DNA of 7,918 nucleotides, taken from Holtiella tumoricola (GTDB lineage: Bacteria; Bacillota; Clostridia; Lachnospirales; Cellulosilyticaceae). Every line of letters starts with the position of its first letter. Position 1 is the stretch's first letter. Under the pieces are notes generated by a model, which had not been told where the DNA came from, did not search any database, and saw only the letters and a list, made by a program, of their open reading frames with translations. The stretch covers positions 1-7,918 of the forward strand of contig NZ_JAQIFT010000024.1 in the NCBI RefSeq assembly GCF_027857615.1, read 5' to 3'. This document shows, in pieces, positions 1-4,829 of the stretch. The translations under genes and the position numbers were made by a program.

Positions 1-40
1 AGGAGAGATGAACTACTTAAGTAGTTCATCTCTCCTTTTT
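1..40 (+). terminator. Rho-independent terminator of an upstream gene
   Basis: A perfect inverted repeat pairs 1-16 (AGGAGAGATGAACTAC) with 21-36 across a TTAA loop, and a T run follows at 36-40. This is a textbook intrinsic terminator on the + strand. It must end a transcript starting left of the window, so it separates the feo operon from whatever precedes it. Confidence 0.9.
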
Positions 41-85
41 ATATTAACGTGTTAAAGTTTGAAAAAAATATAAAAATGGTATAAA

Positions 86-100
86 TGATAAAATTTATCA
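86..100. promoter_or_regulatory. Fur-box-like operator, feoA upstream site
   Basis: TGATAAAATTTATCA is a perfect 7-1-7 inverted repeat. It differs from the Bacillus-type Fur box (TGATAAT-N-ATTATCA) at one position per arm. It lies about 9 bp upstream of the predicted -35 of feoA. Fe(II)-dependent repression of the feo operon is the expected role. Fur itself is not encoded here, so the binding protein is inferred. Confidence 0.75.
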
Positions 101-109
101 ATTAGTATA

Positions 110-138
110 TTGACTTCGGGTTAGTCTAGACTTACTAT
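110..138 (+). promoter_or_regulatory. Predicted sigma-A promoter of the feo operon
   Basis: TTGACT (110-115) and TACTAT (133-138) are separated by 17 bp, which predicts a transcription start near 145. It is the only well-spaced promoter I see ahead of feoA. It is flanked by two Fur-like boxes, and a 16-bp palindrome occupies its spacer. Confidence 0.7.
120..135. promoter_or_regulatory. Near-perfect palindrome in the feo promoter spacer (candidate operator)
   Basis: GTTAGTCTAGACTTAC is a 16-bp inverted repeat with seven of eight complementary pairs. It sits between the -35 and -10 of the feo promoter. It does not resemble the Fur-like boxes elsewhere in the window. Its left half with the flanking base (GGTTAG-N-CTA) recalls the DtxR/IdeR box core (GGTTAGCCTAACC). 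A possible reader is the DtxR-like or Fur-like protein encoded in the operon. This is inference. Confidence 0.45.
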
Positions 139-151
139 AAAAGTACGAAAT

Positions 152-166
152 TGAAAATTAATATCA
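152..166. promoter_or_regulatory. Fur-box-like operator, feoA leader site
   Basis: TGAAAATTAATATCA fits the 7-1-7 Fur-box pattern at 12 of 14 informative positions. It lies just downstream of the predicted transcription start and ends a few bases before the feoA Shine-Dalgarno. The equivalent position relative to the promoter carries a similar box in front of ahpC and the DUF3793 gene. Confidence 0.65.
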
Positions 167-181
167 AAAAGAGGTGGTGTT

Positions 182-394
182 ATGCCCTTGGCATTAGCTA
201 GTTTGGGAGAGATTAGAACCATAGTAGGGTTCATAGGAAAGGATGAAATAAGGAAACATTTAAATAATCTAGGATTTATAAAGGGTGAGCAGGTACAAAT
301 TCTAGGAGAAAATCAAAGTGGAATGATAGTATTAGTCAAAGATGTAAGAGTGGCTTTAAATAAAGGACTTATGTCAAAAATTATGGTTGAATAG
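182..394 (+). CDS. feoA: FeoA family protein, first copy (70 aa)
   Basis: This is a small cytosolic SH3-like FeoA-domain protein that accompanies the ferrous-iron transporter FeoB. In the family FeoA is thought to modulate FeoB, but its exact role is unsettled. The whole 70-residue product is one FeoA domain. It starts with an L-G-E-I element, has the I-x-x-x-L-N-N-L-G-F-x-x-G-E signature in the middle (about residues 23-36), and ends in a basic G-L-M-S-K-I strand. A GAGGTGG Shine-Dalgarno (171-177) lies 4 bp before the ATG and supports this start. It is the first gene of the feo operon. Its stop codon overlaps the AGGAGG site of the next feoA. It is divergent from the second copy, so this is not a recent duplication. 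Confidence 0.9.
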   Translation: MPLALASLGEIRTIVGFIGKDEIRKHLNNLGFIKGEQVQILGENQSGMIVLVKDVRVALNKGLMSKIMVE

Positions 395-405
395 GAGGAA
401 GAAAA

Positions 406-624
406 ATGACATTAAAAGAGCTTAAGCCTGGAGAAGAAGGTGTAGTTATAGGGCTAGGTACAAAGGGACCTATAAGAAGAAGACTTATGGATATGGGTGT
501 AACACCGGGAGTAGCAATAAAGATTATTAAGGTTGCACCACTAGGTGACCCAATAGAAGTTAACATACGTGGATATGAACTGAGTATAAGAAAAGAAGAA
601 GCAAGACAAATAGAAATTCAATAG
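406..624 (+). CDS. feoA: FeoA family protein, second copy (72 aa)
   Basis: This is a second stand-alone FeoA domain. The L-K-P-G-E-E-G start, the R-R-R-L-M-D-M-G-V-T-P-G signature (about residues 24-35) and the I-x-x-x-A-P-L-G-D-P-I-E-V segment match classical FeoA more closely than the first copy does. It ends with the typical L-S-I-R-K-E-E-A motif. The AGGAGG ribosome site (393-398) begins inside the feoA-1 stop codon, and the gap between the genes is 11 bp, so the two are probably translated together. Tandem FeoA genes before FeoB are common in clostridia. The copies may form a heteromer or act in different ways on FeoB, which the sequence cannot decide. Confidence 0.93.
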   Translation: MTLKELKPGEEGVVIGLGTKGPIRRRLMDMGVTPGVAIKIIKVAPLGDPIEVNIRGYELSIRKEEARQIEIQ

Positions 625-636
625 GGGGATAGGGAG

Positions 637-2838
637 ATGGCAATAACAATTGCATTAGCAGGCAATCCAAACTGTGGTAAGACCACACTTTTTAATGAAT
701 TAACGGGGGCTAAACAACATGTTGGGAATTGGCCTGGTGTTACAGTAGATAAAAAGCAAGGAACATATAAGAAGGATAAAGGTATTACAATTTTAGATTT
801 ACCAGGGACATATTCTTTGTCACCATATTCAGCTGAAGAAATTATTGCGAGAGACTACATTGTTAAGGAGAAGCCAGATGTAGTCATTAATATTGTAGAT
901 GGAACAAGTATTGAAAGGAATTTATATTTAAGCTTACAAATTGCAGAAACAAAGATCCCAATGGTAATGGCCATTAATATGATGGACGAAGTAGAAGCTA
1001 AGGGGGACAAAATAGACTTTAAGAAGCTTAGTGAACTTTGGGGAGGTATACCGATTATACCCATTGTAGCAAGAAGTGGAAAAGGTATTCATGAGCTTGT
1101 AGAGGCTGCTAAGCAAGTAGCAAAACAGACACAGCTAATAAAACGGTTAGATGTTTTTGATGAAGTAATAACACATGGTCTTGATAATATAGAAATGTTG
1201 TTAAGCCATTTAGATGAGAGGGAAAGGGAATGGACAGCAATCAAGCTCCTTGAAGGAGATGAGATTGTAACGCAGACTCTAGATAAGGCTTACAAAGCAC
1301 AAATAGAGGCTGTTATCAAAGATCTTGAACAAGAAGAAACGTTAGATTTAGAATCTAAAATCGCAGATCTTAGATATCAATGGATTGGAAAAGTAGTTCA
1401 TCAAACTGTTAAAAGAAAGTCTATTGGACACGTAGAAACAAAGTCAGATAAATTAGATAAAATACTTACCAATCGTATATTAGCACTGCCTATTTTCGCT
1501 GGAGTAATGTACTTATTATTCGCTTGTACTTTTAGTGAAAACTTCTTATTTATAGAAGGATTACCTAGTCCGGGTGTATGGCTTGCTGGTTTAGCCGAAA
1601 GTATATGGGAGACAATTAGTGGTGTTGTAGAGGGGTTAGTAGTCAGTGCATCCCCATGGGCAAGTTCTCTTGTAATGGATGGCATTATGGGAGGGATTGG
1701 AGCAGTTATAGGCTTTATTCCACTTGTACTTGTACTTTACATATTAATTTCTTTCTTAGAAGACAGTGGATATATGGCCAGAGTTGCCTTTGTGATGGAT
1801 CGACTTTTTCGTAAATTTGGATTATCTGGAAGGTCTTTTATACCTCTTCTTATGGGGTTTGGGTGTGGAGTACCTGCGATCATGGCAACAAGGACGTTAG
1901 ACTCAGAAAAAGATCGTAAGATTACAACAATGATTACTGGTTTTATGCCATGTGGTGCAAAGCTTCCTATCTTTGCAATGTTTGTTTCTATTTTCTTTTC
2001 AGACCAAAATAAAACATTAGTAACGTATTCAATCTATATGCTAAGTATTATCGTTGCTATTGTAGTTTCACTATTACTGAATAAGTTTGTATATAAATCA
2101 GGTACATCTAATTTTGTAATGGAGCTTCCTCAATATCGTATCCCAACTTTAAAAAGTATTGGAATTCATGGATGGGAGAAGGTTAAAGGCTTTGCAATAA
2201 AGGCAGGAACCATTATTCTTCTTTCAACAATTCTAATTTGGTTATTATCAAACTTTAATATAGATTCCTTTAATGGTGTAAATAAAGCTCAGAATGAAGA
2301 TCAAAGTATTATGTGTGAAATGGATGAAAGCTTTTTAGCTTCAGTAGGAAATGTAGTTGCTCCAATATTCAAGCCATTAGGATTTGGAGAGTGGCGTCCG
2401 GCCGTTGGAATTGCAACAGGATGGATAGCGAAAGAGATGGTTGTTGTGACACTGTCTCAACTTTATGACGAAGATGTCACACCAGAATATTTAGAAAGCT
2501 ACTTTGGTCAGTATAGTCCAGAGGAGTTGGAAGAAATAGGGTTTGAAGAAGGTATCTACAATGCAGAGAGAGCAGCAGACTTATATGCTGAAGTAATTTT
2601 ATTTGAAGGTAATGATCAAAATGCATTGGCAACGTTAAAAAAGGATATTCCAACTAAAGCAGGAGCATATGCCTATATGATCTTCAACTTATTATGTATG
2701 CCTTGTTTTGCAGCTGTAGGAGCAATGAAGCGTGAACTTAAAACTTGGCGTGCTACAGGTGCAGCGATAGGCGTACAAATGCTAACAGCTTATGTTGTTG
2801 CACTTTTAGTTAATGTAATAGGAAGTGTTATGATCTAA
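637..2838 (+). CDS. feoB: Ferrous iron transporter FeoB (733 aa)
   Basis: FeoB is a polytopic inner-membrane Fe(II) importer with an N-terminal cytosolic G domain. The G1 P-loop G-N-P-N-C-G-K-T spans residues 9-16. The G2 region is at G34-V-T-V-D38, G3 is D54-L-P-G57, G4 is N114-M-M-D117, and G5 is near residues 143-150. A helical guanine-dissociation-inhibitor-like region follows. From about residue 285 come the membrane segments, with the paired Gate motifs. These carry the conserved cysteines in G-F-G-C410-G-V-P and M-P-C439-G-A-K-L-P, and a C-terminal C687-M-P-C690 motif. Length is normal for the family. The acidic, soluble stretch at roughly residues 610-665 interrupts the late membrane region. 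A GGGGGA site (624-629) sets the start. The TAA stop overlaps the next ATG (TAATG). Confidence 0.97.
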   Translation: MAITIALAGNPNCGKTTLFNELTGAKQHVGNWPGVTVDKKQGTYKKDKGITILDLPGTYSLSPYSAEEIIARDYIVKEKPDVVINIVDGTSIERNLYLSLQIAETKIPMVMAINMMDEVEAKGDKIDFKKLSELWGGIPIIPIVARSGKGIHELVEAAKQVAKQTQLIKRLDVFDEVITHGLDNIEMLLSHLDEREREWTAIKLLEGDEIVTQTLDKAYKAQIEAVIKDLEQEETLDLESKIADLRYQWIGKVVHQTVKRKSIGHVETKSDKLDKILTNRILALPIFAGVMYLLFACTFSENFLFIEGLPSPGVWLAGLAESIWETISGVVEGLVVSASPWASSLVMDGIMGGIGAVIGFIPLVLVLYILISFLEDSGYMARVAFVMDRLFRKFGLSGRSFIPLLMGFGCGVPAIMATRTLDSEKDRKITTMITGFMPCGAKLPIFAMFVSIFFSDQNKTLVTYSIYMLSIIVAIVVSLLLNKFVYKSGTSNFVMELPQYRIPTLKSIGIHGWEKVKGFAIKAGTIILLSTILIWLLSNFNIDSFNGVNKAQNEDQSIMCEMDESFLASVGNVVAPIFKPLGFGEWRPAVGIATGWIAKEMVVVTLSQLYDEDVTPEYLESYFGQYSPEELEEIGFEEGIYNAERAADLYAEVILFEGNDQNALATLKKDIPTKAGAYAYMIFNLLCMPCFAAVGAMKRELKTWRATGAAIGVQMLTAYVVALLVNVIGSVMI

Positions 2839-3254
2839 TGAAACAAGAAAAGCGAGAATGTATCATAGAGGCATTACGCGAGAAAGGACATCGTTTAACT
2901 TCACAAAGAAAGCTTATATTAGATGTCATTTTAGAAGATGAATGTTGTTCATGTAAAGAAATTCATTATAAAGTAATTAAAAAAGATCCAACTATTGGTA
3001 TTGCAACAGTCTATAGAATGGTTAATACTCTTGAGGAATTGGGTGCTATTGATAGAAAAAACTTATATCATGTTTCTATAGAATCTTTAGAAGAAGACAT
3101 ATGTCCACAAATTGTCTTAGTAGATGAAAAACAAATTATACAATTAGATAAAGCAGAGTGGTATTGGATGCTTTTAGATTCACTTAAGTATAGAGGTTAC
3201 CTAAAAGATGAATGTATATCTATCGTTATAAAAAAAGAATCTAGAAAGAAGTGA
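2838..3254 (+). CDS. Divergent Fur-family regulator in the feo operon (138 aa)
   Basis: The N-terminal half is a clear Fur-type winged helix. It has L-R-E-K-G-H-R-L-T-S-Q-R (13-24) followed by the recognition region T-I-G-I-A-T-V-Y-R (52-60) and N-T-L-E-E-L-G (63-69). The C-terminal half (about 75-138) lacks what defines a metal-sensing Fur. There is no H-H-x-H cluster and neither C-x-x-C zinc pair. The cysteines present are C8, C36, C37, C39, C89 and C126, with C-C-S-C at 36-39 inside the DNA-binding half. The start codon overlaps the feoB stop by one base, so translation is almost certainly coupled to feoB. It probably binds DNA, but what it senses is unclear. A local regulator reading the feo promoter palindrome is one possibility, and reduction to a protein-partner role is another. 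Confidence 0.85.
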   Translation: MKQEKRECIIEALREKGHRLTSQRKLILDVILEDECCSCKEIHYKVIKKDPTIGIATVYRMVNTLEELGAIDRKNLYHVSIESLEEDICPQIVLVDEKQIIQLDKAEWYWMLLDSLKYRGYLKDECISIVIKKESRKK

Positions 3255-3255
3255 A

Positions 3256-3420
3256 ATGAGTATGATTGATTATATAATAGGAATAGGTGTATTTAGCCTT
3301 GTATGTGTTATAGTTGTAAAACTTATTAATAGACATAAAAAAGGAGCACCTACAGGATGTGGCTGTGGATGTAGGGAGTGCCCAGTGGGAAAAACATGTA
3401 ATACCAAGAGAAAAGTATGA
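3256..3420 (+). CDS. FeoB-associated Cys-rich membrane protein (54 aa)
   Basis: This short ORF begins one base after the Fur-like stop. Residues 5-25 form one hydrophobic helix (D-Y-I-I-G-I-G-V-F then L-V-C-V-I-V-V-K-L-I). A basic R-H-K-K stretch follows, then a cysteine cluster: C35-G-C37-G-C39-R-E-C42 and C48. One membrane segment followed by a short Cys-rich tail matches the FeoB-associated Cys-rich membrane protein family. These proteins are encoded next to feoB in many Firmicutes and have been proposed to bind or hand over iron, but the role is not proven. The ribosome site is weak (AAAGAAG, 3245-3251), which fits coupled translation. ATG at 3262 (M3) is an alternative start. Reading this frame shows that the next gene must start downstream of 3420. 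Confidence 0.88.
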   Translation: MSMIDYIIGIGVFSLVCVIVVKLINRHKKGAPTGCGCGCRECPVGKTCNTKRKV

Positions 3421-3425
3421 AGGAG
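3420..3425 (+). promoter_or_regulatory. Ribosome binding site fixing the DtxR-like gene start
   Basis: AAGGAG starts at the last base of the preceding TGA and lies 5 bp before ATG 3431 (8 bp before ATG 3434). An in-frame ATG at 3359 also exists. It would overlap the Cys-rich mini-protein and add 24 residues unlike any DtxR N-terminus. The ribosome site therefore supports 3431 or 3434. Confidence 0.75.
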
Positions 3426-3430
3426 TAGAG

Positions 3431-3793
3431 ATGATGAATCAAGCAGATAAAAGGTATTTAGAGGCTATTTACATCATCAGTATGAGACATGAACATACTC
3501 GAGCGGTTGATATTGCTAAGAAAGTTAAAGTAACAAGAGCCAGTGTAAGCCGTGCGATAAAAAGATTAGAAGAACAAAAGCTTATTTGTGTAGAAAATAA
3601 AAGTATTACTCTAACGAAGATAGGCTTAGAAAAAGCACGTAAGGTTTATTATAAGCAAGTATTGCTTGAACATTTTTTTGCTAAGGTTATTAATGTATCA
3701 GAAGAAGTTGCCCAAAAAGATGCAGAGGGTATCAAACATTATATAAGTGATGAGGTTTGTTTAAATATACAAAAGTTTTTATTAGACTGGTAA
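3431..3793 (+). CDS. Short DtxR/MntR-like transcriptional regulator (120 aa)
   Basis: It contains an N-terminal winged helix (residues 5-62: R-Y-L-E-A-I-Y start, then V-T-R-A-S-V-S-R-A-I-K-R-L as recognition helix) and a dimerisation helix region (66-118). There is no SH3-like third domain, as in MntR. Residues align almost one-to-one with my recollection of Bacillus subtilis MntR. On that alignment three of six metal ligands are kept (E11, E99, H103) and three are changed (D8 to R8, H77 to Q76, E102 to K102). Metal activation may therefore be altered or lost. It is the last protein gene of the feo operon, 10 bp after the mini-protein. Regulation of feo or of the adjacent small RNA is plausible. 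The stop codon lies directly against the Fur-like box of sRNA-1. Confidence 0.88.
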   Translation: MMNQADKRYLEAIYIISMRHEHTRAVDIAKKVKVTRASVSRAIKRLEEQKLICVENKSITLTKIGLEKARKVYYKQVLLEHFFAKVINVSEEVAQKDAEGIKHYISDEVCLNIQKFLLDW

Positions 3794-3814
3794 GTGAGAA
3801 ATAATATCAATAAA
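3791..3814 (+). repeat. Cassette repeat, copy 1 (24 bp identical to 6498-6521)
   Basis: These 24 bases, starting with the TAA stop of the DtxR-like gene, are identical to those starting with the TAA at 6498. Similarity continues less strictly through a second Fur-like box to the -10 element. The repeat marks the head of a duplicated promoter plus small-RNA cassette. Confidence 0.9.
3795..3809. promoter_or_regulatory. Fur-box-like operator A of sRNA-1
   Basis: TGAGAAATAATATCA matches the 7-1-7 Fur box at 11 of 14 positions. The same 15 bases recur at 6502-6516, and with one change at 6771-6785. It begins two bases after the stop codon of the DtxR-like gene and lies upstream of the -35. Confidence 0.6.
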
Positions 3815-3818
3815 GTTA

Positions 3819-3846
3819 TTGATAACTGTTTTCAAAAAAGTATAAT
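3819..3846 (+). promoter_or_regulatory. Predicted promoter of sRNA-1
   Basis: TTGATA (3819-3824) and a perfect TATAAT (3841-3846) are 16 bp apart, which predicts a start near 3853. No protein gene follows before the terminator at 3910-3940, so the promoter appears dedicated to a short RNA. It overlaps a 9-2-9 palindrome (3805-3824) and Fur-like box B. Confidence 0.75.
3820..3834. promoter_or_regulatory. Fur-box-like operator B of sRNA-1
   Basis: TGATAACTGTTTTCA fits the Fur-box pattern at 11 of 14 positions and overlaps the -35 and spacer, where a bound repressor would exclude polymerase. It starts exactly 25 bp after box A, the same offset as in the sRNA-2 cassette. Confidence 0.6.
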
Positions 3847-3852
3847 GATTAT

Positions 3853-3940
3853 ATCGCATATGACATACATTATATACGCATTACTAATAACCTCCATTGT
3901 TAGTAATCAAAGGCGCTAGCTATAACTAGCGCCTTTTTTT
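3853..3940 (+). ncRNA. Candidate iron-regulated small RNA 1 (about 88 nt)
   Basis: The RNA would run from the predicted start to the intrinsic terminator. Hairpin 1 pairs 3880-3890 with 3897-3907 (11 bp including one U-G) and exposes the loop CCUCCA (3891-3896). That loop is complementary to GGAGG Shine-Dalgarno sites. Hairpin 2 is the terminator (3910-3935 plus U run). A CATATG lies near the 5' end. The 351-bp gap holding it has no convincing protein gene: the longest ATG ORF inside the RNA is 19 codons, has no ribosome site, and stops in the terminator stem. The layout of promoter, Fur-like boxes, C-rich loop and terminator is that of an iron-responsive base-pairing sRNA such as RyhB or FsrA, but I do not recognise a named family. 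Confidence 0.65.
3910..3940 (+). terminator. Terminator of sRNA-1 and probably of the feo operon
   Basis: AAGGCGCTAG (3910-3919) pairs perfectly with CTAGCGCCTT (3926-3935) over a 6-nt loop, and an uninterrupted T run extends to 3940. It is the first strong terminator after the feo genes, so it could end both the operon read-through transcript and sRNA-1. Confidence 0.93.
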
Positions 3941-4044
3941 GTAAGAAAGTTATGTTTTCAATGATCTAAAACATAGCAGGAAAAGTATTATACTCTATCT
4001 GTATGCTAATAGAAATAAAGTGAATGAAAAATATAAAAATATAC

Positions 4045-4073
4045 TTGACAAAACAGTAAATAAGAATTATTAT
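4045..4073 (+). promoter_or_regulatory. Predicted promoter of ahpC
   Basis: TTGACA (4045-4050) and TATTAT (4068-4073) are 17 bp apart, close to the ideal sigma-A promoter. The predicted start is near 4080, giving a leader of about 65 nt before ahpC. The stretch from 3941 to 4044 otherwise holds only a small inverted repeat (3951-3958 with 3968-3975). Confidence 0.8.
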
Positions 4074-4075
4074 TA
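4061..4075. promoter_or_regulatory. PerR-box-like operator over the ahpC -10
   Basis: TAAGAATTATTATTA is a 7-1-7 inverted repeat with six of seven pairs. It matches the Bacillus PerR box (TTATAAT-N-ATTATAA) at 11 of 14 positions and covers the -10 element. Peroxide-inducible control of ahpC by PerR is known in Firmicutes. Here it is inferred, and AT-rich DNA yields such matches by chance. Confidence 0.45.
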
Positions 4076-4085
4076 GTTGTACAAA

Positions 4086-4100
4086 TGATAACTAATATCA
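4086..4100. promoter_or_regulatory. Fur-box-like operator in the ahpC leader
   Basis: TGATAACTAATATCA fits the Fur-box pattern at 12 of 14 positions. It lies just after the predicted start site, the same place as the leader boxes of feoA and the DUF3793 gene. Another TATCA half-site follows at about 4113-4117. This would tie ahpC to iron status as well as peroxide. Confidence 0.65.
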
Positions 4101-4144
4101 AAAAGAAATAAATATCAAGATTTATAATATAAAGGAGAATAGAT

Positions 4145-4708
4145 ATGTCATTAATTAATACAAGAGTTGAAGATTTTAAGGTACAAGCTTATCACAATGG
4201 AGCGTTCGTAGAGGTAACATCAGAATCTATTAAAGGACAATGGTCAGTATTTGTATTTTACCCAGCAGATTTTACATTTGTTTGTCCAACAGAATTAGGG
4301 GATTTAGCAGATCACTATGAAGAGTTCAAAAAAATTGGATGTGAAGTTTACTCTATTTCAACAGATACACATTTTGTGCATAAAGCATGGGCGGATGCTT
4401 CAGAAACAATTGGAAAAATCCAATATCCAATGTTAGCAGATCCAACAGCAAAACTTGCAAGAGCATTTGGCGTACTTATTGAAGAAGAAGGATTAGCTTT
4501 AAGAGGTTCATTTGTAATTAATCCAGAAGGACAAATCAAAGCTTATGAAATCCATGACAAAGGGATTGGTAGAAAAGCAGAAGAATTATTAAGAAAAGTA
4601 CAAGCAGCTCAATTTGTTGCAGAACATGGAGATCAAGTTTGTCCAGCTAAATGGCAACCAGGTGCTGAAACTTTAACACCAAGTTTAGACTTAGTAGGTA
4701 AACTATAA
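4145..4708 (+). CDS. ahpC: Alkyl hydroperoxide reductase subunit C, 2-Cys peroxiredoxin (187 aa)
   Basis: AhpC reduces H2O2 and organic hydroperoxides in the cytoplasm, and its disulfide is recycled by an AhpF-type flavoprotein. The peroxidatic cysteine is C47 in F-T-F-V-C-P-T-E, the resolving cysteine is C166 in D-Q-V-C-P-A-K-W, and the catalytic arginine lies in L-R-G-S-F. The C-terminal S-L-D-L-V-G-K-L is the classical AhpC ending. The 187-residue length equals that of enterobacterial AhpC, and the spacing of the two cysteines is the same. AAGGAGA (4132-4138) precedes the ATG by 6 bp. The gene has its own promoter with PerR-like and Fur-like boxes. The reductase gene follows 121 bp later across a hairpin. 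Confidence 0.97.
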   Translation: MSLINTRVEDFKVQAYHNGAFVEVTSESIKGQWSVFVFYPADFTFVCPTELGDLADHYEEFKKIGCEVYSISTDTHFVHKAWADASETIGKIQYPMLADPTAKLARAFGVLIEEEGLALRGSFVINPEGQIKAYEIHDKGIGRKAEELLRKVQAAQFVAEHGDQVCPAKWQPGAETLTPSLDLVGKL

Positions 4709-4732
4709 GAATAAAATATGAGAAATGGATGA

Positions 4733-4763
4733 GGGGCTGTTAGATGAAACAGCCCCCTTATTT
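4733..4763 (+). terminator. Hairpin between ahpC and its reductase, probable partial terminator
   Basis: GGGGCTGTT (4733-4741) pairs with AACAGCCCC (4748-4756) over AGATGA, followed by CTTATTT, a short and interrupted T tract. GAAAT at about 4722 and ATTTC after the stem could extend the helix with an internal bulge. No promoter is evident between here and the reductase, so partial read-through would give more AhpC than reductase. Confidence 0.65.
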
Positions 4764-4829
4764 CACGATAAGATAAAAGACGCTATGAAGTTATATAGAG
4801 TACTACATAGATAAAAGGAGGATAGGAAA

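Noticed and set aside
1401..1685. Antisense open frame within feoB and similar antisense frames inside ahpC, the flavoprotein gene and feoA
   Set aside because: They lie fully inside well-supported genes on the opposite strand, have no recognisable domains, and are explained by the coding composition of the real genes.
3359..3430. N-terminal extension of the DtxR-like protein from ATG 3359
   Set aside because: It overlaps the Cys-rich mini-protein in another frame, has no ribosome site suited to it, and the extra 24 residues do not resemble a DtxR N-terminus. ATG 3431 has AAGGAG at good spacing.
3805..3824. The 9-2-9 palindrome as a terminator of the feo operon
   Set aside because: It is AT-only apart from two pairs, has no adjacent T run, and coincides with the Fur-like boxes and -35, so an operator role fits better.
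3860..3919. A 19-codon hydrophobic ORF inside sRNA-1, and a 17-codon one at 6571-6624 inside sRNA-2, as small peptides or type I toxins
   Set aside because: Neither has a Shine-Dalgarno site, the two are not convincingly similar, their frames relative to the shared hairpin differ, and the first ends in the terminator stem.
3951..3975. Inverted repeat TATGTTTT/AAAACATA as a regulatory structure upstream of ahpC
   Set aside because: It is AT-rich with a 9-nt loop and weak stem, far from the promoter, and such repeats are expected by chance in this composition.
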